Assembly: GCA_041392625.1 (NCBI GenBank)
Contig: JAWKLR010000015.1
Location: forward strand, 20,601 to 84,600
Direction: 5' to 3'
From: M3007 sp041392625
GTDB lineage: Bacteria > Bacteroidota > Bacteroidia > Chitinophagales > Saprospiraceae
DNA length: 64,000 nt
This document shows, piece by piece, positions 1 through 6,502 of this stretch. Numbering within the stretch: the stretch's first letter is position 1; the number at the start of each line of letters is the position of its first letter. The notes below the pieces were generated by a model, which was not told where the DNA came from, did not search any database, and worked only from the letters and a program-made list of their open reading frames with translations. Made by a program: the position numbers and the translations under genes.

Positions 1-129
1 CAATTACTCTTAAGTTCTGATAAAACCGTATCCGAAATTGCTTTTGAAGTAGGCTTTCGACACCTGCAGCATTTCTCGTCTTCTTTTACTGCGGAATTTG
101 GGCAATCACCCAGTAGTCTTAGAAAATAA
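1..129 (+). CDS. AraC-family regulator, C-terminal end (partial)
   Basis: An open frame runs in from the left edge and stops at 127-129, giving 42 residues. It reads as the second helix-turn-helix of an AraC/XylS DNA-binding domain: the segment VSEIAFEVGFRHLQHFSSSF followed by an F-G-x-S-P-S-S-L-R ending matches the family signature near the C-terminus. The N-terminal sensing domain lies outside the window. A pair of 21-bp direct repeats starts 110 bp downstream, in front of the next gene, and is a plausible operator for this type of regulator. The family call is firm; the target is inference. Confidence 0.8.
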   Translation, partial: QLLLSSDKTVSEIAFEVGFRHLQHFSSSFTAEFGQSPSSLRK

Positions 130-238
130 AGTGGCTTGATTATTTCCAAAATCAATGCCCCGACAATTGTAGGTTCCGAGTATAGAATCATCTGATTTTC
201 TATCCTTTCAGCCTTTTTTCAGCGCTTTTTTATCAAAA

Positions 239-280
239 TGAGACATAGCCGGAAACAATTGAGACATTTCCGGAAGCATG
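239..280 (+). promoter_or_regulatory. Tandem 21-bp direct repeat, candidate AraC-type operator
   Basis: Two head-to-tail 21-bp copies, TGAGACATAGCCGGAAACAA(T) and TGAGACATTTCCGGAAGCAT(G), match at 16 of 21 positions. AraC-family proteins commonly bind direct-repeat half-sites spaced 21 bp (two helical turns). The site lies between an AraC-family gene end and the start of a secreted protein gene at 400. Function is inferred. Confidence 0.5.
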
Positions 281-399
281 CCACAGTGCTCTTAGGGCAC
301 CTTTGTAGCGGGTAAAATACTACGCCCAAGAAAAGGAGTCATGCAGAAAATCCTGAAAAGAGTATGCGGTCAGATTTATTAACGTAAAACTCAATTGTT

Positions 400-2172
400 A
401 TGGAATTCAAGTTTAGTAAAACACAGAAAAAAGTTAAATCCCGCAACACCTTGTTCAGCGTGATAATCACGTTGTTTGTTTTATCTTTTACCATCAACAC
501 GGGCAGTGCTCAGGAATATGCCTATGTTGCAAATGGCAATGGAAGCACGCTACATAAAGTTGACTTGGTAACCAACACTATAGTAGGTTCTGCCACACTT
601 CCTGGCGCTCCGTCTTCCTATTTTGTTGCTATTACACCCGATGGATCTACAGCATATACCACCAACGATTTTAGTGATAATGTACGCATCGTCGATGCAG
701 TTACCATGGATTACATTGGGGAAATACCCGGCATCGGAACCTGTGATGGGATGGCTATTACATCGGATGGCGCTTATGGCTATGTCTCTCAAATCGCTTC
801 ATTTTTCTCAAGTTCTGCTATTTATGTGATAGACCTAAATACCAATACTATTGCTACAACCATTACTATACCGGGTATCGGACAAACCCCCAGACCAGGA
901 ACCTTAACACCTGATGGGGCCTATTTGTATGTACCAATAAGTTCGGGTTCCAGCAGAGTGTCCGTGATATCTACAGCTACTAATACAATCGTGACAAATA
1001 TTGCAATCGGAACGGCTTTTATAGATGGTCCTCCGGTCATGTCTTTGGATGGGGCTTATGTATATGTTGTAGTTGATAATGCGGTCAAGGTTATCGAAAC
1101 AGCAACAAACACGGTAGTTAATAGTATTGCTGTAAGCAGCACTGCACGGGCTGCGGCAATCAGCCCGGATGGTGCATATCTCTATGTTCCCCACCTGAAC
1201 CAGGATTATGTTACAATCATATCGACAACTACCAATTCTGTAGTGAATACGGTAAATGTAGGCGATCGGCCCACAGCGGTAGCCTTTTCTTCAGATGGCT
1301 CGAAGGCCTATGTGACAAATTATAACTCACAGGATATATCAATAATTGAAACGGCTAGCCAAACCGTTGTGGGAACCATTACAGGCTTCAACAATCCCAA
1401 TCATTTAGTGCTGTTTGGGGCGTCGATTCCGGATTCTGACGGTGACGGCGTGAACGACGAAGAAGATGGCTGTCCGTTGGATCCCAACAAAGTAGAGCCA
1501 GGCCAGTGCGGTTGTGGTGTGGAGGATGTAGATTCGGATGGAGATGGCATTGCAGATTGCGTTGATAACTGTATTGAAACAGCCAATGCCGATCAGGCAG
1601 ATAGCGATGAGGATGGCATCGGTGACGCCTGCGACGCATGCCCCGCAATTCCGGATCCAAACTGTGCCACCTGCGGCAACGGAAAATACCTGGTGTGCCA
1701 CATTCCACCTGGCAATCCCGAAAATGCTCAGCAACTTTGTATTTCCCTGAATGCTGCAAACAACCACATCGGCAACCACGGCGGTTGTTATTGGGGAGTT
1801 TGTGACTCGGAAACAAATGCAATTGGGAATGATCAAGGAACAATAAAAACAAGCCAGTCACAAGACGCCTTTGACCGAGCAGAAAATAACAATCCGATTG
1901 TCGAAACAGAAAATGGGAATGCCTATTATTTCGAAGTTTCACCCAACCCTGCCATCGACCGGATTAATATCCACCTGCATGGTCAAAGCAAAGATGCACA
2001 TTTGTACATCCACGATCAGCTGGGCCGGCTCGTCTGGAATCAGCCTCTGGACCAGGAGCAAAGCAGCTTCCAGATTGTTTTGTCCGATAAAAATATGCTG
2101 AACGGTACATACTTTGTCACAGTTCGTACAAATGGGGAAAGCATCACAAAGCAAGTGATTGTTCTGAAGTAA
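400..2172 (+). CDS. Secreted YVTN beta-propeller protein with thrombospondin-type-3 repeats and T9SS type A sorting domain
   Basis: 590 residues. A long signal peptide (to about residue 37, ending in GSAQ) is followed by about seven YVTN-type beta-propeller blades with recurring D-G-A-Y-x-Y-V and T-N-T-I/V motifs (about 38-340). Next come Asp-rich calcium-binding thrombospondin type 3 repeats (DSDGDG, about 345-430), a Cys-rich stretch, and a C-terminal type A T9SS domain (about 505-590) starting at Y-F-E-V-S-P-N-P and ending in TKQVIVLK. It should be exported by Sec, passed through the type IX system and attached to the cell surface or released. The propeller may bind protein or polysaccharide; the ligand is unknown. 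The 21-bp repeat upstream may control it. Confidence 0.85.
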   Translation: MEFKFSKTQKKVKSRNTLFSVIITLFVLSFTINTGSAQEYAYVANGNGSTLHKVDLVTNTIVGSATLPGAPSSYFVAITPDGSTAYTTNDFSDNVRIVDAVTMDYIGEIPGIGTCDGMAITSDGAYGYVSQIASFFSSSAIYVIDLNTNTIATTITIPGIGQTPRPGTLTPDGAYLYVPISSGSSRVSVISTATNTIVTNIAIGTAFIDGPPVMSLDGAYVYVVVDNAVKVIETATNTVVNSIAVSSTARAAAISPDGAYLYVPHLNQDYVTIISTTTNSVVNTVNVGDRPTAVAFSSDGSKAYVTNYNSQDISIIETASQTVVGTITGFNNPNHLVLFGASIPDSDGDGVNDEEDGCPLDPNKVEPGQCGCGVEDVDSDGDGIADCVDNCIETANADQADSDEDGIGDACDACPAIPDPNCATCGNGKYLVCHIPPGNPENAQQLCISLNAANNHIGNHGGCYWGVCDSETNAIGNDQGTIKTSQSQDAFDRAENNNPIVETENGNAYYFEVSPNPAIDRINIHLHGQSKDAHLYIHDQLGRLVWNQPLDQEQSSFQIVLSDKNMLNGTYFVTVRTNGESITKQVIVLK

Positions 2173-2196
2173 GAAGACCGGATTTCCGATTTCCAA

Positions 2197-2500
2197 TTAC
2201 ATGAATTCCGATTGCTGATTGGATTTTCGATGTTTGATTGAAGTCCTTGCCGACGCGGGTTTATTACTGGCGATAAATATTGAAATCAGTTCATTGTTTT
2301 CTGAGATCAAGCTGGCCAGCTTGATCTCAGAAAACCAATTTCGCTTGGCAATCAGTTTTAATGCTACATGGGTTTCCCTGAGTTCTTTCTGGCAGATTTT
2401 CATTTTATGGATAAAGTCATCCCTGGATTCTGCGGCTTGTGCTTCACCGTAATTCAGGGCTGGCGAGGTAGCAGATCGAATGATCTGTGATGCCAGATGC
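2197..2500 (-). pseudogene. Truncated four-helix-bundle (S23/TIGR02436-like) gene copy
   Basis: The minus-strand frame ending at 2197 carries the middle and C-terminal part of a four-helix-bundle protein (HLASQIIRSATSPALNYGEA, then S-R-D-D-F-I-H-K-M-K). It is closely related to the intact gene at 3113-3526. The first ~30 residues are missing: homology breaks at about 2500, where the text switches to the 194-bp repeat flank. The C-terminal third differs from the intact copy, so this is a diverged paralogue that lost its start and not merely a recent duplicate. A start in the repeat sequence exists but lies in non-homologous DNA. Probably non-functional. Confidence 0.65.
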
Positions 2501-3268
2501 ATATTGATTGACGAATGACGATTACATGATTTATGATTGTTGATTTGGATTTGCAATTGTTGATTTTTCGCCGGGTTGTGTGTTCCTTCGAGTTTTATTC
2601 TTTACAATGGTCTTTGTGCTGGCGACGAAAATGGCGATCAATTCGTTGCATTCGGAGAGGAGTGGAATGAGTTTTCCTGCTGAGAACCAGATGCATATTG
2701 ATTGACGAATGACGATTACATGATTTATGATTGTTGATTTGGATTTGCGATTATTGATTTTTCGCCGGGTTATTGTGTTCCTTCGAGTTTTATTCTTTAC
2801 AATGGTCTTTGTGCTGGCGACGAAAATGGCGATCAATTCGTTGCATTCGGAGAGAGTGGAATGAGTTTTCCTGCTGAGAACCAGATGCATATTGATTGAC
2901 GAATGACGATTACATGATTTATGATTGTTGATTTGGATTTGCGATTATTGATTTTTCGCCGGGTTGTGTGTTCCTTCGAGTTTTATTCTTTACAATGGTC
3001 TTTGTGCTGGCGACGAAAATGGTGATCAATTCGTTGCATTCGGAGAGGAGAGGAATGAGTTTTCCTGCTGAGAACCAGATGCATATTGATTGACGAATGA
3101 TGATTACATGATTTATGATTGTTGATTTGGATTTGCGATTATTGATTTTTCGCCGGGTTGTGTGTTCCTTCGAGTTTTATTCTTTACAATGGTCTTTGTG
3201 CTGGCGACGAAAATGGCGATCAATTCGTTGCATTCGGAGAGGAGTGGAATGAGTTTTCCTGCTGAGAA
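2493..3268 (-). repeat. Four tandem 194-bp repeats containing the 3' end of a four-helix-bundle gene
   Basis: The motif CCAGATGCATATTGATTG starts at 2493, 2687, 2881 and 3075, and the unit ends at 3268, so the period is exactly 194 bp four times. Each unit contains, on the minus strand, the last ~55 codons of the four-helix-bundle gene plus its downstream heptamer-rich flank. Copies differ by a few bases. Copy 2 has one extra base near 2772 and one missing near 2853, which keeps the length at 194. Junctions fall at the similar octamers CCAGATGC and CCAGTTGC, suggesting short-homology duplication. Confidence 0.9.
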
Positions 3269-3599
3269 CCAGTTGCGTTTGTCAATCAACTGAAGACAAA
3301 CGAAGGTTTCCCTGAGTTCTTTCTGGCAGATTTTCATTTTGTGAACGAAGTCATCCCTGGATTCTGCGGCTTGTGCTTCACCGTAATTCAGGGCTGGCGA
3401 GGTAGCAGATCGAATGATCTGTGATGCCAGATGCTTTCCACTGTATGTTTTAGGCAATTGTTCAGCCATATCCATTACCCTGGAAGCAAAAACTATTAGC
3501 CGGTTCTCAAGTTCATAAGCTTTCATAGGTACAATTTGTGTTTAGATCATCAATCATAAATCCAAATCAACAATCATAAATCATGTAATCGTCATTCGT
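3093..3599. repeat. 42-bp inverted repeat enclosing a four-helix-bundle gene
   Basis: Left arm 3093-3134 and right arm 3558-3599 are reverse complements with one mismatch in 42. The arms are built of 7-bp phased words of the tgattta/tgattgt kind. Together they enclose the intact gene at 3113-3526; the left arm even encodes its C-terminal tail. The transcript could fold as a long stem with the gene in the loop, recalling 23S rRNA intervening sequences, which encode the same protein family. The mobile nature is inferred. Confidence 0.75.
3113..3526 (-). CDS. Four-helix-bundle protein (23S rRNA IVS / S23 family)
   Basis: 137 residues starting MKAYELENRLIVFASRVMDM. The pattern of a short N-terminal helix, then A-S-Q-I-I-R-S-A-T-S-P-A-L-N-Y-G-E-A and a K-x-x-I-C-Q-K-E-L-R-E-T helix is that of TIGR02436 four-helix-bundle proteins. 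Members were first seen inside 23S rRNA intervening sequences, and relatives act as accessory proteins of diversity-generating retroelements. No reverse transcriptase or variable repeat is visible here. The last ~10 residues are encoded by the inverted-repeat arm, so the tail is probably not conserved. Function of free-standing members is unknown; RNA binding is a common guess. Confidence 0.8.
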   Translation of the reverse strand: MKAYELENRLIVFASRVMDMAEQLPKTYSGKHLASQIIRSATSPALNYGEAQAAESRDDFVHKMKICQKELRETFVCLQLIDKRNWFSAGKLIPLLSECNELIAIFVASTKTIVKNKTRRNTQPGEKSIIANPNQQS

Positions 3600-3605
3600 A
3601 ATTCC

Positions 3606-5168
3606 TCATCCCGCCCAACTCTCCCGGTCCAAGCTCCGGTAGTGAATGGCTTCTGAAAGATCTTCGATCCGAATTTCCGGGCTGCCGCCCAGATCCGCCG
3701 CCGTGCGGGCGACTTTTAGTATGCGGTCGTATGCACGAGCCGAAAGCTGAAGTCGCTCCATGGCGGTTTTTAGCAGTGTTGTTCCTGCTGTGCTGATCTG
3801 ACAAACCTCACGCACCATCCGATTGGGCATTTGGGCATTGCAATACACGTTTTCCAGGTGTTTAAATCGCGCTTCCTGAATTTCCCGTGCCCGCAGTACC
3901 CGCTCGCGGATTTCGGAACTGCAGATTTTGTTCTTTTCCCTGCTTGCCAGTTCATCGTAACTCACAGGCGTGACTTCCACGTGCAAATCAATCCGGTCGA
4001 GCAGCGGACCGGAAATCTTGGATACGTATTTTTTTACTACTCCGGGCCCGCACACGCAGTCCTTTTCAGGGTGGTTGTGGTAGCCACACGGGCAGGGATT
4101 CATACTGGCTACCAACATAAAGCTGGCGGGGTAGTCAACGCTGATTTTTGCCCTGCTAATACTCACCTTGCGTTCCTCCATAGGCTGTCGCATTACCTCC
4201 AGTGCAGTGCGTTTAAATTCGGGCAACTCGTCCAGGAATAATACGCCGTTGTGCGCTACGCTGATTTCTCCCGGCATTGGGTCGGAACCACCGCCTACCA
4301 GTGCAACATCACTTATGGTATGGTGCGGCGACCGGAAAGGCCGGGTGCTTACCAGGGCAGTGTTGGAGGGCAATATGCCTGCAACCGAATGAATTTTGGT
4401 GGTTTCCAGTGCTTCATGCAAACTCAGGGCCGGAAGAATGGTGGGGAGTCGACGTGCCAACATGGTTTTACCGGCACCAGGTGGACCGATAAGGATAACG
4501 TTGTGGCCGCCGGCCGCCGCCAATTCCAGCGCGCGTTTGATGTTTTCCTGACCTTTTACGTCTGAAAAATCCACATCGTAGTTGTTCAGACTATGGGCAA
4601 ATTCCTCCCGCGCATTTACCTGCTCGGGCTTTATTTCTCCCGTACCGGATAATACTGATATGGCTTCATTGAGTGTTTCAACACCATAAACTTCCAGGTC
4701 ATTTACGATGGCTGCTTCTTTTGCATTGGCTTTAGGCAGGATAAATCCCTGCTTTTTTTCCTTTCGTGCCTGGATCGCAATGGGCAAGGCACCTTTGATA
4801 GGCCGCAGCGAACCATCCAGGGAAAGTTCGCCCATGATAAAAAAGGACTCCAGCAGTTCTGCCGGAATGATCCCGGCACCGGCCAGTCGCCCTATGGTAA
4901 TGGGAAGATCAAATGCCGAACCTTCTTTCCGGATATTTGCAGGAGCCAGGTTGATAATAGTTTTTAGTCGGCCCAAATGGATGCCGCTGTTTTTGAGTGC
5001 TGCTTCTGTACGGAGTTGGCCCTCGCGGATGGCATTGTCTGCCAGACCAACAATATGGATACTGGGTGTGTCGGCAGATACACCTACGGCTCCCCCGGTA
5101 TTCACTTCAATGGCAATGGTGCGGGCATCTACACCGTGTACTGCACCTGCATAGGTTTTTACGAGCAT
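3606..5168 (-). CDS. comM: YifB/ComM family Mg-chelatase-like AAA+ ATPase
   Basis: About 520 residues from ATG 5168; an upstream in-frame start at 5228 is rejected because the family begins MLVKTY. An N-terminal Lon-protease-like ChlI domain (about 20-140) is followed by the AAA+ core with Walker A GPPGAGKT (about residue 228), Walker B V-L-F-L-D-E-L-P-E-F and a sensor region, a CPCGYHNHPEKDC cysteine motif, and a C-terminal Mg_chelatase_C domain. ComM is a hexameric helicase that promotes branch migration when foreign DNA is integrated during natural transformation. Length and motifs are complete. It lies 80 bp from the four-helix-bundle element and appears to be a single-gene unit. Confidence 0.9.
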   Translation of the reverse strand: MLVKTYAGAVHGVDARTIAIEVNTGGAVGVSADTPSIHIVGLADNAIREGQLRTEAALKNSGIHLGRLKTIINLAPANIRKEGSAFDLPITIGRLAGAGIIPAELLESFFIMGELSLDGSLRPIKGALPIAIQARKEKKQGFILPKANAKEAAIVNDLEVYGVETLNEAISVLSGTGEIKPEQVNAREEFAHSLNNYDVDFSDVKGQENIKRALELAAAGGHNVILIGPPGAGKTMLARRLPTILPALSLHEALETTKIHSVAGILPSNTALVSTRPFRSPHHTISDVALVGGGSDPMPGEISVAHNGVLFLDELPEFKRTALEVMRQPMEERKVSISRAKISVDYPASFMLVASMNPCPCGYHNHPEKDCVCGPGVVKKYVSKISGPLLDRIDLHVEVTPVSYDELASREKNKICSSEIRERVLRAREIQEARFKHLENVYCNAQMPNRMVREVCQISTAGTTLLKTAMERLQLSARAYDRILKVARTAADLGGSPEIRIEDLSEAIHYRSLDRESWAG

Positions 5169-5270
5169 GGTTTTTGGGTGTTTTTTTGGTTTCTGGCCAA
5201 AGGTATGCGCTGTTGGTATAAAGATCAACTTCCAGACCGCCCTGCTCTTGTATTTATTTTAACAACATAT

Positions 5271-5306
5271 AAAAAAAAGGCACTGCACAAAATGTACAAT
5301 GCCTTT
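5271..5306 (-). terminator. Rho-independent terminator (minus strand)
   Basis: Imperfect stem AAGGCAcTGcAC / GTaCAaTGCCTT with loop AAAAT, followed on the minus strand by eight U residues. It lies upstream of comM, so it must end a transcript that starts to its right. Confidence 0.6.
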
Positions 5307-5386
5307 CTAATAAGTTGCCTTTAGGGCCAGTGTTAGGTTTAAAATAAAGATGCTTCCAAATTATAGATGGAGCAATCTCGGTGATT

Positions 5387-5419
5387 AAAAAAGGAATGGG
5401 TGACACGTTTGCCACCCAT
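5387..5419 (-). terminator. Second minus-strand terminator-like hairpin
   Basis: Perfect 7-bp stem ATGGGTG / CACCCAT with a 10-nt loop, followed on the minus strand by TCC and six U. No annotated minus-strand gene lies upstream of it. Confidence 0.5.
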
Positions 5420-5649
5420 ATGCTTCATGAAAAGCCAGTACTAAGAAGTACTATATTTTGAGTGCGTGTTTTAGAAAAATGCTTTCTCTGATCATTTTTT
5501 CAGGCACAAATCTGCACCTTAATTACCTATATTGATGTATTTAAATATGTAGTAAAAGGAGAAAAAGTTTCACATTGTCGTGTATGTCAACCATGGGCTG
5601 GAAAAATGTAGTATTGATGTGTATTGCTGATTTGATAAAACTTCTTGCG

Positions 5650-5657
5650 TACATTTG
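5650..5657 (+). promoter_or_regulatory. Bacteroidota-type -7 box (TACATTTG)
   Basis: TACATTTG matches the Bacteroidota sigma-A element TAnnTTTG. It lies 105 bp before the response regulator start. A TTTG at 5631-5634 may act as the -33 element, although the spacing is shorter than usual. Confidence 0.35.
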
Positions 5658-5762
5658 TCCCGGTCATCTTCCCTAATCCAAATACATTCTTCCTGCATAA
5701 TCATATTCTATTAATTGGGAACCTGCTTTTTCCGGAAGGCGGGAGTGAAATCTATTAATTAT

Positions 5763-6398
5763 ATGCAGTTAGCAATTTTGGATAACGATCCACAATCGCG
5801 GCGTCAGATTAGAACATCCCTTGAGATGGGGACTCATTCCATTTTGTTGGAGGTTGATTCCCCTGAGAAACTTGAATTGGAGTTGGATCGGCACCCCAAC
5901 TTGGATTTGTTGTTAATGGGTATTTCTCCGACTAATACCCAGGTGTTTAGCGAGGTCAAATCGATGCAGAAAATGCTGCCTGGGGTAGCTATTTTTATAT
6001 ATACCGAAGAACTTAATCAACGGGTTTTGTTTCCTGCAGTACGTGCTGGAGTTAAGGCTTTCTTTGTACTCAGTGACCCTGCAAGCAGCCTGTTGTGTGG
6101 TATTGATGCGATCGAGCGAAAACAAGCCTATCTCTCTCCAACGGCAGCAGGCAGTTTTATTTCCGGACTGGAGGGCTGTACGTTCAATCTCCTCGACGAG
6201 GATTTTATCCAGGAATATGATTTTTCACCGAGAGAAAAACGTGTAATGGAATTACTGCTTGCCAGTTACAGTTACAAGGAAATTGGGGCTGAACTGCATG
6301 TAAGCATAAATACCGTCAGGTATTACATCAAAAATATCTACCGCACTCTGGATGTGAGCAGTAGGAAAGAACTCATGCGCAAAATAAAATCGCTTTGA
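5763..6398 (+). CDS. NarL/LuxR-type response regulator with degenerate receiver
   Basis: 211 residues from ATG 5763; the in-frame ATG at 5715 adds 16 residues that do not fit the receiver fold. The receiver begins LAILDNDPQSR, so the acidic pocket is present. However, the strand that should carry the phosphoacceptor reads D-L-L-L-M-G-I-S, with Gly in place of Asp, and the usual K of the last strand is replaced (F-F-V-L-S-D). The C-terminal LuxR HTH (about 150-211) is canonical: FSPREKRVMELLL, YKEIGAELHVSINTVRYYIK. It is probably a DNA-binding regulator that works without phosphorylation. No kinase gene is adjacent. Confidence 0.85.
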   Translation: MQLAILDNDPQSRRQIRTSLEMGTHSILLEVDSPEKLELELDRHPNLDLLLMGISPTNTQVFSEVKSMQKMLPGVAIFIYTEELNQRVLFPAVRAGVKAFFVLSDPASSLLCGIDAIERKQAYLSPTAAGSFISGLEGCTFNLLDEDFIQEYDFSPREKRVMELLLASYSYKEIGAELHVSINTVRYYIKNIYRTLDVSSRKELMRKIKSL

Positions 6399-6440
6399 TA
6401 GGTTAAGCGTGACCCCAAAAAATCCGCAAACCCTATTATT

Positions 6441-6478
6441 AAGCGCCACCCGAGTTTTCAGGTGGCGCTTTCTTTTTT
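6441..6478 (+). terminator. Strong rho-independent terminator
   Basis: Perfect 10-bp stem AAGCGCCACC / GGTGGCGCTT, 10-nt loop, then TCTTTTTT. It ends the response regulator transcript and may also serve the convergent gene. Confidence 0.85.
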
Positions 6479-6502
6479 AAAAGCCCAAACAGGCTCTAAG
6501 AG

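Larger units (their letters stand above)
5169..5762. other. Intergenic region of ~590 bp with two minus-strand hairpins
   Basis: No convincing gene was found. It holds two terminator-like hairpins oriented for minus-strand transcription (5271-5306 and 5387-5419), a small palindrome AGTACTaagaAGTACT near 5438, and a TACATTTG promoter-like box at 5650-5657 that would serve the response regulator gene. A small minus-strand RNA or peptide is possible; the longest minus-strand ATG frame between 5500 and 5700 is about 43 codons and matches nothing I recognise. Confidence 0.5.

Noticed and set aside
1388..1942. Long minus-strand frames opposite the thrombospondin repeats
   Set aside because: They are shadows of the repeated Asp/Gly-rich codons of the plus-strand gene; composition is not protein-like.
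2531..2890. Repeat-spanning minus-strand frame as a real gene
   Set aside because: It exists only because two 194-bp repeats happen to stay in frame; it lacks the N-terminal helices of the family.
2493..3268. Tandem 194-bp repeats as a CRISPR array
   Set aside because: Units are near-identical over their whole length with no unique spacers, are too long and include coding sequence; no cas genes are present.
3113..3526. Avd accessory protein of a diversity-generating retroelement
   Set aside because: The family is shared with Avd, but no reverse transcriptase, template repeat or variable repeat is visible nearby.
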